From the NCBI RefSeq assembly GCF_000317695.1, contig NC_019771.1, positions 1,740,001-1,804,000 of the forward strand: a stretch of DNA of 64,000 nt. Direction: 5' to 3'. Position numbers and translations under genes: made by a program. The notes under the pieces are model-generated. The model ran no database searches and was not told the DNA's origin. It worked only from the letters and a program-made list of their open reading frames with translations. This stretch comes from Anabaena cylindrica PCC 7122 (GTDB taxonomy: Bacteria > Cyanobacteriota > Cyanobacteriia > Cyanobacteriales > Nostocaceae). Every line of letters starts with the position of its first letter. Positions within the stretch are counted from its first letter, which is position 1. Shown here piece by piece: positions 26,813-34,556 of this stretch.

Positions 26813-27232
26813 ATGAACGTTGATAATTATCGTGAAGCAACTGCACTCACTAAAAAGTTAGAAGCCAGCTTACCAATTAAAGCCAAGGCGGCAAAAGAAT
26901 TATTGAAAATGCTGAAGACAAGAGGAGACATAATAAATCCAGATAAAGAATTTGAAATTGATTGGGTAGCGTATTCTGGGGACGAAGGTGGGATTATGTG
27001 CCGACTAGTCAGCAAAAATGATAATCCCGAAGATGAAGATAAAGCACAATATGTAGTGTCTATTACCCATCTCAAAATAGATCCCGATCATCCCCATGCA
27101 GAAGAAATAGTAACTTATCAACGCGAGCGAAATCGCCAGTTAATGTTGCAAAATCGTAGTAGTTTGATAACTGAATTAATGCCTTCACGCCCTTCTAAAC
27201 CAAAGAAGAGCAGTAAAGGTTTTGGTAAGTAA
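26813..27232 (+). CDS. Unidentified small protein inside the cas locus, opposite strand
   Basis: A 139-residue soluble protein: an N-terminal helical part (EATALTKKLEASLPIKAKAAKELLKML), a central strand-rich acidic part (EFEIDWVAYSGDEGGIMCRLV, AQYVVSITHL) and a basic Ser/Pro/Lys tail (PSRPSKPKKSSKGFGK). It is the only gene on the plus strand between cas3' and cas2, divergent from cas6 and convergent with csc1; its stop codon abuts the csc1 stop codon with zero bases between. I do not recognise a family. Its position suggests a cargo gene or a locus accessory, but this is not proven. Confidence 0.65.
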   Translation: MNVDNYREATALTKKLEASLPIKAKAAKELLKMLKTRGDIINPDKEFEIDWVAYSGDEGGIMCRLVSKNDNPEDEDKAQYVVSITHLKIDPDHPHAEEIVTYQRERNRQLMLQNRSSLITELMPSRPSKPKKSSKGFGK

Positions 27233-27940
27233 TTAGCTCCGAAAACGGTATTGCATTTGTTTGGGAAGTTTTACATTTTTGACATCATCAAAATAGTAAT
27301 ATTCTCCTCGCATTTGCACATTTTGAATTAGGCTTACTGGAGGCATATTTACTACATCATAACTAATGACTTGATTAGTAAACATGACATCTAAAGGGTT
27401 TAAAGGATGAGTACAGGTAAATACATCAGTTTTAGTTTTTGGTTGTGGTAATTTCTCAACTCTGACTTCTGCTTTACTCATCCATTTACCCAAGCGAATC
27501 CATTTAGGTAGTTTGATTTCTTTTTGAGCAATTAGAAAAAACTCAAATTTACTTTCTGGTGCAATTTCCTTTGCACGTCCAAAACTGGGAATATTCTTTT
27601 GGGTTTTCTCCATTTCTACATGGTAATTATTATTTGCATATTTCCATGTATTCAGAATCGCCGTATGATTCAAGGAACGAGCAGGAGTTATATAGATTCC
27701 TTGTTCATTTAAAGGAGTTAAATGCTGCTCATATTTTGGCACTTGTTCGGGGCAGAAATAGCGATAAGAATCTTCCTCAGCAACAGTTGTTGAATAGAAA
27801 GGACTATCAACTAAACCGAGTGCGTAACATAGAGCGTAATTATGAATTATTGGCTCTGTTTCGTATAATCTGCCAATTTCACGGGTGGCAAAATAGAGGC
27901 TGTCGTGTAGTTCTAATTGACAACAGTAGATAATTGTCAT
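27233..27940 (-). CDS. csc1: Type I-D Cascade subunit Csc1 (Cas5d-type)
   Basis: A 235-residue Csc1, the Cas5-like subunit that binds the crRNA 5' handle. Recognisable blocks are IYCCQLELHDSLYFATREIGRL, IIHNYALCYALG, IYITPARSLNH and FTNQVISYDVVNMPPVSL. It follows csc2 by only 5 bp, consistent with cotranscription. Confidence 0.93.
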   Translation of the reverse strand: MTIIYCCQLELHDSLYFATREIGRLYETEPIIHNYALCYALGLVDSPFYSTTVAEEDSYRYFCPEQVPKYEQHLTPLNEQGIYITPARSLNHTAILNTWKYANNNYHVEMEKTQKNIPSFGRAKEIAPESKFEFFLIAQKEIKLPKWIRLGKWMSKAEVRVEKLPQPKTKTDVFTCTHPLNPLDVMFTNQVISYDVVNMPPVSLIQNVQMRGEYYYFDDVKNVKLPKQMQYRFRS

Positions 27941-27945
27941 GGCTA

Positions 27946-28956
27946 TTACTTAGTCTTAGCAGCAGTTTTCTTTTTGCTAATATGTTTATTGGCATATTCT
28001 TTCGCTTCAGTGTCAGCTTTTTGCAAAATTGATTTAATTCCTGCTTCATTATTTGTGAGATTTTTAACCTCACTAATCAGAGGTACAAAAGCATCTCCGA
28101 TAAAGTCATTATGCACAATAAACTCATCAGCCATTAAATTCTCAATTGCGGTTTTTGCAGCAGCCATTACATCATCCTCATCTAAAGGATCAGGCGATTT
28201 GAGAGTATTATTAGCCTTCATTTGGTCATATATTGCTTGAGTCCAACGGAGGTTACTGGTAATTTCTCCATCAGCAAAAACAACGCCAATTAACTCGTTT
28301 CTCACGCGACCTGTGCGGGTTGTTTGTGCGCCATAATGACGAGTTCTCAGGATATTATTAAAAACGTAAAGAAAATTAGCTTCTGTTGGGTCTTTTAGCG
28401 TCACAATACTAGGAAAGAAAACCTGTGGTCTAATATGGTCTTGTTGGTTAATTCTGCTAGTTACTTCACCAGCTTTAGAACCACCTTCTCCCTTAGAAGC
28501 CATTGTGCCATTTTCAAAAGGAGCATTGAGAGTAAATGTTTCATGAGATTCATCAAATGAGGTAATAGAAAATGCAGTATCTACCACAACTTTGGATTTC
28601 TCAGAACCAGAATCACCAATAGCGAAACCGTAAATAATACAATCAGGATTATCCATTGCAAAAGATACGTTATATTCACATTCTTCTGCTGTCATGTATT
28701 CATATTTGCGTAATAATTCTCTACCAACTAATCTTTCTGGTGTTGATTGTTTACGCTTGAACATGGAAAGACGGCTAATGGTGTTTTTATCTTTAACTCC
28801 AGCCCTCACCCGTGCTTTATTGAGTTCGCTATCTGTTTGAAATAAAGGATAAGATTCGGTCACGCGGATGGTGAGAAAGTGGGCATATTTACCCATTGGT
28901 TTGTAGGGAATTTCTGATTGAAATAATTTAGCGTCAACAGTTTTTAAAAGTGCCAT
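27946..28956 (-). CDS. csc2: Type I-D Cascade backbone subunit Csc2 (Cas7d)
   Basis: The start at 28956 (MALLKTVDAKLFQSEIPYKP) is preferred over the longer frame to 29091. The extra 45 residues are translation of a dispersed repeat, and GGAG is well placed before this ATG. The 336-residue protein has the family blocks HFLTIRVTESYPLFQTD, VGRELLRKYEYMTAEECE, TLKDPTEANFLYVFNNILRTRHYGAQT and GVVFADGEIT, ending in a Lys-rich tail. Csc2 forms the repeated backbone of the I-D effector along the crRNA. Confidence 0.95.
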   Translation of the reverse strand: MALLKTVDAKLFQSEIPYKPMGKYAHFLTIRVTESYPLFQTDSELNKARVRAGVKDKNTISRLSMFKRKQSTPERLVGRELLRKYEYMTAEECEYNVSFAMDNPDCIIYGFAIGDSGSEKSKVVVDTAFSITSFDESHETFTLNAPFENGTMASKGEGGSKAGEVTSRINQQDHIRPQVFFPSIVTLKDPTEANFLYVFNNILRTRHYGAQTTRTGRVRNELIGVVFADGEITSNLRWTQAIYDQMKANNTLKSPDPLDEDDVMAAAKTAIENLMADEFIVHNDFIGDAFVPLISEVKNLTNNEAGIKSILQKADTEAKEYANKHISKKKTAAKTK

Positions 28957-29006
28957 AATGTTTCTCCAGAATGAAATTAATTGACGTAATAAAGTAGATT
29001 TATTTT

Positions 29007-29115
29007 CTCGTTCCCATACTCTGTATGGGAATGAGTTCTTGAAGGCTCTGCCTTCTGTGAAATAAGTAGAGTCAGAGACTCTGTTAGGCATTCCCAGTCA
29101 GAGACTGGGAACGAG
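29007..29115. repeat. Two copies (one inverted) of the dispersed CTCGTTCCCAG repeat between csc3 and csc2
   Basis: The first copy (29007-29055) reads CTCGTTCCCATACTCTGTAT then GGGAATGAG and GAAGGCTCTGCCTTC. The second (29073-29115) runs in the opposite direction, ending GAGACTGGGAACGAGAG. Together they form a potential long hairpin in the csc3-csc2 spacer, which could affect expression between the two genes. Confidence 0.6.
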
Positions 29116-29131
29116 AGCAGGTGTGGTTTGA

Positions 29132-32100
29132 TTATTCATTTTCATCAATTTCAGATTTAGATTTTTCTGCATTTTCTTTATCATCTTCTAAGCGATAAAG
29201 AAATTCACAGGTGTCTCGAATGAGGTTTAATTGACGACCCGCTAAACGTGCGCGATCGCTCTTAAAACACCCCTCAAATACCTCGACTACAAAATAGTTA
29301 GCAAACTCTAAAACTGCTTGTCTTTCTTCCTCCCTTTTACTCATAATCCAGCGTCCTTCCGCAGTAGAAGAATGTACCCGATCCATCAGTTTAAAAACCT
29401 CTGCTGCTACGGCTGAAATTAACGTTTCCCCATCAAATACACTAGAATCGGCTTTGAGAATAGTTTCCGCAGCAATATCAATGGGTTTTAAAACAGCATT
29501 GGCTTTAGGATTAAACCGCTTATTTGCCCGATAGAAACGGCGATATAATTCCGTTAATTTTTTAGGATGATTCAAGGTTGATACTTCTCCCACAATTAAT
29601 TTCTCCTTAGTAGAATCAAATTTTGTATAAGGGTCAAAACAAGGGTAAAAATGATAGGTGTAAAGTTTGATTTTCTCAATCCTGGCTGTTTCAATTCCTT
29701 GGTTACGCACCCATTTATTCAGATAAGCAAAGACATGAAGAGGACTCGTTTCAAAATCTTTTGCTAATTCCGTAAATTTCCCCCAATTAGCATCATAACC
29801 AGTCTTACCTTGTCTAGCATTCACATCTAAATGGATAGCGTAAGCAGCAGTTAAAACATTTAAAGGTGCAGGATATTGAATACCGTACTCTTCCCAACCT
29901 TCAAGAATGTAATCAAGACGAAATCTATCTCTTTTTACCAAAGTACGGAAAGCATGAGGCGCACTATCAAGAAATACCGTTTCTTCAAATTCTGCACCAT
30001 CATTAAATGGGGGAATTGGAGACTCTGAAACCACAGTTTTTACATCTAAAATCATCGGAAAGGCAAACGCTAACCAACTCGGCATTACCCACGATTCTGT
30101 ATCGCTGCTATCTCTTCCTGGTGGTAAGGCCATGAAGTAAAATGTTAAAGGTTGATCTTCAGGATAGGAAAGTTTAAATGTGCGGTCTTTTTCACCATCT
30201 AAATTTTCATCAATTAAGAAACTATCCACACTTTGATAATTTTCTTTACCTAAATCAACCTGTAAATCTTTGCTGATGAAATGATTACGGATGCTCGTAT
30301 CAAAACGAGTTTGAGCAATGTTCATGTAAGCTTTTTGTAAAAACTTATTAGTTTCTGGTGTGAAGTAATAAGTTGGATAAAAGTAGAGATAGCGATATTT
30401 ACCATCTTCAAATCTTTTACCTACCGCTTGAGTTTGATTCATGAGAATTTGTCTCAGCATCATTTCTACACCAGCAATACTAGAAATGTTGCGTTTAGCG
30501 TTAGAACCTCCTAACATTTGTTTGTTTGTATAAACTTGAGGAGTAAATAAAACTGCTGATTCCATTTGCTCAGTTACAGTGTATGCAGAATGAGAAATTG
30601 AGCAGATTAATTGTTTACCTCTTCCTGGCTTTTTTGCAGCATTATAATTACTCAACTCATTGATAAAATTATCAACTTCAGTTGTGAGAGATGTTTGTTT
30701 ATTGGTATTAGGTAACATGACAACTCTTGATACCCACAATCTTAAATCATCCCAACCATCAGGTAATTGATATTGTGCAAGAATTGGGGAAATTAAATCT
30801 GTTAAGTAATAAATTACCTGTTGACAATTTTCGCGGACATCTTCAATACCTGGATGTTTTTCTAGATATTTAGCCGCTAGATAATACCATTCATAAGGTA
30901 CACCTCCCGTATTACCCTTTAATTTTTGTTCTTTTAAACTTTCATTAATGCGTTGAATTTCTCGAACTTGCGGTAAATATTCTGTTAAGTTCCAAAATTC
31001 GGCAACTTTGTGAGTTAAATCAAAATTTGGAACTTCTGGCAGTTTTTTATCTTTCTTTCGTGCGGTTTCAATTCTATCAACCGTTTCTTCCCAAATTTTG
31101 CGAGTAATTAAATCACCAAATTCGGCAATTTGATCAATGCGGATATCATCATCAAATTTAAAATCATAGTCAGCAGATAAAACATTTTGTTTTTGAAACT
31201 TAACTAAATTTTCACTACGACTTTTACCAACAGATGTTTTACCTGTATTTAAAATCCGTAAAGTAGCATCTAAAGCAACCTGCATTAAACCTGGAGATTC
31301 AAAAAATAGATTGTAATATTCAGCATATTTCATTCCTTTTCCATCTCTACCAAATCCCGTTTGTCTCAGTTTTAATTGACCTGCACAAAGGGATTTAATT
31401 TTATTAACTACCAAATCTGGTAAAATTTCAGGTGAAATACGAGGAGCATCACGTAACGCTAGATAAATTACCCCTGTTGGTAGATATAACAAAGGTTGAT
31501 AATATGTGTTTTCAGCAGCATTTAAATTAGTATGAGCTTCAATTACAGCATTATTAACAACATTGGTTAAAACACCTCTATTTTCAGCGATATGATGATA
31601 AGTAAATTTTAATTTACCATCACTGAGACTGTGGAGAATTTCATTAAGTCTCGTATTTTCTGCATCTTGAGGATGTTTAATAATTGAAGCGAGAGAATCA
31701 GCTAAACAAGTTAAATCTGATAAACTGCGAATAGTGCGGTCTTTAAGAACAGGATTTAAACCAAATTCTGAAAAATTCCAGTTAGTATCCCAGCGTCTTT
31801 GGGCATTATAAGCCATACACAATAAATCATCAATATATGATTGATAATCTTCGGGATTATGAGGATTGATCAATTTATCAAGTCCTAATTGTTTGATTTT
31901 TTCATCAATAATTTTGCGATGTTCATCTAAAGGTAACTTGCGACAGTCTTCAGGTGCATCTGGAAATTTTTCAAAGTCATGTAAAATAAAGCCAGCAATT
32001 ACTAAACGTCGTTCTTTATCTTTTACTAATCGTTTAACCGTAGTATCCAGTTTTTCTAATCTTTGCTCAATTAAATTTGCTGGAAATAAGCCATTAAGTA

Positions 32101-32482
32101 AATGTGTATTTAAAGATTGATCAGCAGCATTATCACGTCTAACTTTTGTTTTACCTTCTGCTTCTCGTTTTTCGTCTATTTCATCAAAGAATTTACCACC
32201 TTTAGCAGTTACACCAATAGCAATTTTAAGCAAATTTGGTAACACATATTCGCTAAAATCTGCCATGACTTGATCATGAGGATTTTCAGCTTGTATTGCT
32301 TCTCTTAATAATTTGAGTGTGAGTAATTGTCCTTTAGTTTCAATAGTCCTGTCATTATCTCCATCAAAACCAAAATCACCGGATAACCAATCATCATCTG
32401 AGGTTGCAGAATTTGAATTCTTCTCTATTTCTAAGAGTGATAATTGCTGATGTTTATTTGTATCTTTACTTTTTTTAGCCAT
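29132..32482 (-). CDS. csc3: Type I-D large subunit Cas10d/Csc3 with HD nuclease domain
   Basis: A 1116-residue Cas10d. The N-terminal HD nuclease appears as LVIAGFILHDFEKFPDAPED (His-Asp near residue 167) and an upstream His in NTHLLNGLF. The remainder is the Palm/zinc-type large subunit of the I-D effector, with a long helical tail. In type I-D the HD domain that cuts target DNA resides here rather than in Cas3. It is intact and is preceded by the YhcG-type gene with 52 bp between. Confidence 0.95.
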   Translation of the reverse strand: MAKKSKDTNKHQQLSLLEIEKNSNSATSDDDWLSGDFGFDGDNDRTIETKGQLLTLKLLREAIQAENPHDQVMADFSEYVLPNLLKIAIGVTAKGGKFFDEIDEKREAEGKTKVRRDNAADQSLNTHLLNGLFPANLIEQRLEKLDTTVKRLVKDKERRLVIAGFILHDFEKFPDAPEDCRKLPLDEHRKIIDEKIKQLGLDKLINPHNPEDYQSYIDDLLCMAYNAQRRWDTNWNFSEFGLNPVLKDRTIRSLSDLTCLADSLASIIKHPQDAENTRLNEILHSLSDGKLKFTYHHIAENRGVLTNVVNNAVIEAHTNLNAAENTYYQPLLYLPTGVIYLALRDAPRISPEILPDLVVNKIKSLCAGQLKLRQTGFGRDGKGMKYAEYYNLFFESPGLMQVALDATLRILNTGKTSVGKSRSENLVKFQKQNVLSADYDFKFDDDIRIDQIAEFGDLITRKIWEETVDRIETARKKDKKLPEVPNFDLTHKVAEFWNLTEYLPQVREIQRINESLKEQKLKGNTGGVPYEWYYLAAKYLEKHPGIEDVRENCQQVIYYLTDLISPILAQYQLPDGWDDLRLWVSRVVMLPNTNKQTSLTTEVDNFINELSNYNAAKKPGRGKQLICSISHSAYTVTEQMESAVLFTPQVYTNKQMLGGSNAKRNISSIAGVEMMLRQILMNQTQAVGKRFEDGKYRYLYFYPTYYFTPETNKFLQKAYMNIAQTRFDTSIRNHFISKDLQVDLGKENYQSVDSFLIDENLDGEKDRTFKLSYPEDQPLTFYFMALPPGRDSSDTESWVMPSWLAFAFPMILDVKTVVSESPIPPFNDGAEFEETVFLDSAPHAFRTLVKRDRFRLDYILEGWEEYGIQYPAPLNVLTAAYAIHLDVNARQGKTGYDANWGKFTELAKDFETSPLHVFAYLNKWVRNQGIETARIEKIKLYTYHFYPCFDPYTKFDSTKEKLIVGEVSTLNHPKKLTELYRRFYRANKRFNPKANAVLKPIDIAAETILKADSSVFDGETLISAVAAEVFKLMDRVHSSTAEGRWIMSKREEERQAVLEFANYFVVEVFEGCFKSDRARLAGRQLNLIRDTCEFLYRLEDDKENAEKSKSEIDENE

Positions 32483-32534
32483 TGTCTTCTTTCACTGAAA
32501 TTAAATAAGAGTTGATTTTTCGTCAGTAAAATTT

Positions 32535-33554
32535 TTATTCAAATCCTTCTAGCAATTTAGCAACTTGTTCAGGATCGGGAAGTTGATTTTTTAGTTCTTG
32601 AGGTAATTTAGAAACTATTTGGTAAGTGGCAACACCAATGGGTTTATTAGAATCTTTAAGCGCGTACTCAACAATAGTTCTCTGTTTAGATTTACAAAGA
32701 ATAATGCCAATAGAAGGATTTTCATCTGGTAGCTTTACTGTGTCATCTAAAACAGATAGATAAAATTGCATTTTGCCAACATATTCAGGTAAAAATTTTC
32801 CAATTTTTAATTCTATTGCTACCAAACACTTTAAACGGCGATGATATAATAGAATATCTATAAAATATTCCTCATCATCAACTTCTAAACGGTATTGACT
32901 ATCAATAAAAGCAAATATACCTCCCATTTCTTGCAAAAATGGTTTAACTTTTCCTAAAATTGCTTGTTCTAGTTGTCGTTCGCTGTGTTCATCTGCTAAT
33001 TCTAGAAAATCGAAGGTATATTCATCTTTAACTGCTAGTTTTAATTGATTACGGATTTCCGATGAAATATTTTGATCAAAATTAGTTTGATTTAGAAGAG
33101 TTTTTTCATAAGTTTTATTTTCAATTTGGTGAATTAATACATTTTTAGTCCAGCCAAATTTACGAGTCATTCTAATATAAAATTCTCGTTCTAAGTCATC
33201 TTTAGACTTTTCTAAAATCACTATATTGTGAGTCCATCCAATTTCTCGCACCATTGGCGCGAGTTTTTCATTTTTGGCATAAGATTCATAGAAAAGCCTC
33301 ATTCGCCACAAGTTAGCAGCAGAAAAACCACTAATACCAGGAAATTCTGCCTGTAAGTCCTTTGCTAATTTTTCAACTACGGATTTACCCCAAATAGAAT
33401 CTTGTTGTTTGATAACTATCATCTGGCCAATATCCCAATACAAGTTAATCATCTCTCGATTAACTGCTTTTAGTGCTTCGTACTGGGCTGAACGAATCCG
33501 TTGTTTTACTTCCATGAGTAGATGTCTGTAATCATCAGCAATGGGGTTATTCAT
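32535..33554 (-). CDS. YhcG/DUF1016-type PD-(D/E)XK nuclease
   Basis: A 339-residue member of the YhcG (DUF1016) family. The N-terminal domain is recognised by YEALKAVNREMINLYWDIGQMI, WGKSVVEKLAKDLQAEFPG, FSAANLWRMRLFYE and WTHNIVIL. The C-terminal PDDEXK nuclease core is EYFIDILLYHRRLKCLVAIELKIGKF followed by YVGKMQFYLSVLDD. The fold suggests a DNA-acting restriction or recombination-type enzyme. Here it sits directly within the cas transcription unit, between csc3 and an orphan DUF433 gene, which makes a defence role likely. Confidence 0.88.
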   Translation of the reverse strand: MNNPIADDYRHLLMEVKQRIRSAQYEALKAVNREMINLYWDIGQMIVIKQQDSIWGKSVVEKLAKDLQAEFPGISGFSAANLWRMRLFYESYAKNEKLAPMVREIGWTHNIVILEKSKDDLEREFYIRMTRKFGWTKNVLIHQIENKTYEKTLLNQTNFDQNISSEIRNQLKLAVKDEYTFDFLELADEHSERQLEQAILGKVKPFLQEMGGIFAFIDSQYRLEVDDEEYFIDILLYHRRLKCLVAIELKIGKFLPEYVGKMQFYLSVLDDTVKLPDENPSIGIILCKSKQRTIVEYALKDSNKPIGVATYQIVSKLPQELKNQLPDPEQVAKLLEGFE

Positions 33555-33566
33555 GATGAAGATATT

Positions 33567-33770
33567 TTAATTATTTTTGTAAACTAAACAGGCTTGCACA
33601 TCTTCCCTTTCTAACCAGGGATATGCTTCTAACAAAGTTTCTATAGTATCTCCTGCTGCTAACATTCCTAAAATATGCTCAATAGCTAGACGACGACCAC
33701 AGACTATTGGTTTACCGTCAAAAATTTGGGTGTCAAATGTAATTTTTTCTAATAATTTTTGTTCTGTCAT
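33567..33770 (-). CDS. Orphan DUF433 antitoxin-like protein
   Basis: A 67-residue DUF433 protein: ITFDTQIFDGKPIVCGRRLAIEHILGML, then AYPWLEREDVQACLVY. DUF433 genes normally pair with a DUF5615 PIN toxin, as at 42577-43238 in this window. No such partner exists next to this one; it ends 12 bp before the YhcG gene. The C-terminus (VYKNN) is slightly shorter than usual. It may be a stranded antitoxin or a repressor of the YhcG gene. Confidence 0.75.
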   Translation of the reverse strand: MTEQKLLEKITFDTQIFDGKPIVCGRRLAIEHILGMLAAGDTIETLLEAYPWLEREDVQACLVYKNN

Positions 33771-33830
33771 AGTTTAGGCATCTAGTTTTTTATTTTGGTA
33801 AATTAACGTAACTCACTTTACTGATTGAAA

Positions 33831-33877
33831 TTAAGGAGTTTGGTAAACCAAGAAATTTATATTTCCAAACTCCTTAA
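33831..33877. terminator. 13-bp perfect stem-loop after the 76-codon ORF
   Basis: TTAAGGAGTTTGG (33831-33843) and CCAAACTCCTTAA (33865-33877) form a perfect 13-bp stem with a 21-nt loop. On the minus strand it follows the stop codon of the 33882-34112 gene by 4 bp and precedes DUF433. It is a candidate terminator or attenuator, though a long T-run is lacking. Confidence 0.55.
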
Positions 33878-33881
33878 CACA

Positions 33882-34112
33882 TTACGCAGCTAATTTAATC
33901 ATCTCTAGATGAGTGAAGTAGATTTTCTGCGGAAATAAATTTAGTTCAAGTTGCTTATAAGGACTTGGTTGCTGAATTTCCTCTACCAATTCCAATACAT
34001 CCTCAGTTACAATAGGCTTTTCTGAGGTGTAAGATTGCAAGTCAAAAAGTTCCATCTGTTGATGGGTTTCTATATAAAGCCTCAGCATACGATTTGGAAG
34101 GTTTTCTTTCAT
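33882..34112 (-). CDS. Small unidentified protein at the head of the csc operon
   Basis: A 76-residue ORF, MKENLPNRMLRLYIETHQQM then ELFDLQSY, with an acidic middle (VTEDVLELVEEIQQ) and hydrophobic end. GAGGT 9 nt before the ATG is a strong ribosome binding site. It is followed by a 13-bp stem-loop and precedes the DUF433-YhcG-csc3 genes. The guide-like RNA target site at 34238-34256 lies about 126 bp upstream of its ATG, so it is the first gene that would be affected. Function is unknown; a toxin, leader peptide or small Cas accessory are all possible. Confidence 0.55.
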   Translation of the reverse strand: MKENLPNRMLRLYIETHQQMELFDLQSYTSEKPIVTEDVLELVEEIQQPSPYKQLELNLFPQKIYFTHLEMIKLAA

Positions 34113-34160
34113 AAAAAATTACCTCAAGTGGTTTGCGCCGAATCAGCCATGCTAGTGCTA

Positions 34161-34187
34161 ACCTATAAGGTGCGACTCTATATAGGT
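34161..34187. repeat. Inverted repeat in the 5' region of the 76-codon ORF
   Basis: ACCTATA (34161-34167) and TATAGGT (34181-34187) are arms of an inverted repeat with a 13-bp spacer, 49 bp upstream of the ATG. It could be a regulator binding site or a leader RNA hairpin. Confidence 0.4.
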
Positions 34188-34237
34188 GAACTGGGATAAC
34201 TTTTTTCCGGTTCTCCATAATGTAACATATAAAAAAG

Positions 34238-34256
34238 GTCTGTAGTAAAGAAGTAA
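34238..34256 (+). promoter_or_regulatory. Putative self-target of the crRNA-like RNA (PAM GTC plus 16-nt seed)
   Basis: TGTAGTAAAGAAGTAA (34241-34256) is identical to the first 16 nt of the spacer between the two degenerate repeats at 34458-34555. It is preceded by GTC (34238-34240), which fits the 5'-GTH PAM known for type I-D. Identity stops after the seed, as expected for binding without cleavage. The site lies in AT-rich promoter-like sequence upstream of the 33882-34112 gene and the csc operon. Confidence 0.65.
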
Positions 34257-34419
34257 AAACGAAAAGTCTATTTACAGGATTAGAGATTGAGAAATTTAAC
34301 AGCGTATTAAAACATGATTAGTTTTGCTTTGTTTCATTTATACTAAATTTAGCTTAGTCTTGAAGGGTATCAAAGATTGCTAGTAAAGATATCAAAAAAA
34401 TCTGGCAATAAAAAGAATT

Positions 34420-34448
34420 TTTCCATGAGACTTTTTAAGATATATACT
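34420..34448 (+). promoter_or_regulatory. Candidate promoter of the crRNA-like RNA
   Basis: TTTCCA (34420-34425) and TATACT (34443-34448) are separated by 17 bp. The predicted start is near 34455, just before the first degenerate repeat at 34458. Confidence 0.5.
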
Positions 34449-34454
34449 AAGGAA

Positions 34455-34556
34455 GCCTTGAGAATAAACCCTAATCCCTATCAGGGATTGAAATTGTAGT
34501 AAAGAAGTAATCAAGGCATTAATACAACTCCTTAATCCCTATTAGGGATCGCAGCC
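34455..34556 (+). ncRNA. crRNA-like (CreR/CreA-type) guide RNA made of two degenerate I-D repeats
   Basis: The first repeat (34458-34494) ends CTATCAGGGATTGAAAT, matching 15 of the last 17 bases of the array repeat and keeping the hairpin and the handle ATTGAAAT. A ~24-nt spacer begins TGTAGTAAAGAAGTAA. The second repeat (34519-34555) keeps CCCTATTAGGGAT but has lost the handle (CGCAGC). The unit reads opposite to the cas genes and ends at the cas3' stop codon. Cas6 processing should yield a short guide with a 16-nt match to 34241-34256. The class is known from other CRISPR types; the assignment here is inferred from sequence alone. Confidence 0.65.

Larger units (their letters stand above)
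34113..34556. other. Regulatory gap between cas3' and the csc operon
   Basis: A 444-bp gap. It contains the 34161-34187 inverted repeat, the seed/PAM target, a plus-strand promoter candidate, and the two degenerate repeats, all listed separately. Otherwise AT-rich without ORFs. Confidence 0.6.

Noticed and set aside
28957..29091. N-terminal extension of Csc2
   Set aside because: The extra residues come from the dispersed CTCGTTCCCAG repeat. A good ribosome binding site precedes the ATG at 28956.
34458..34555. Reading the two degenerate repeats as an ordinary two-repeat CRISPR array
   Set aside because: The repeats are degenerate, the spacer is short (~24 nt), the unit faces away from the main array and its seed matches a site in the locus itself, so a regulatory guide explains it better.
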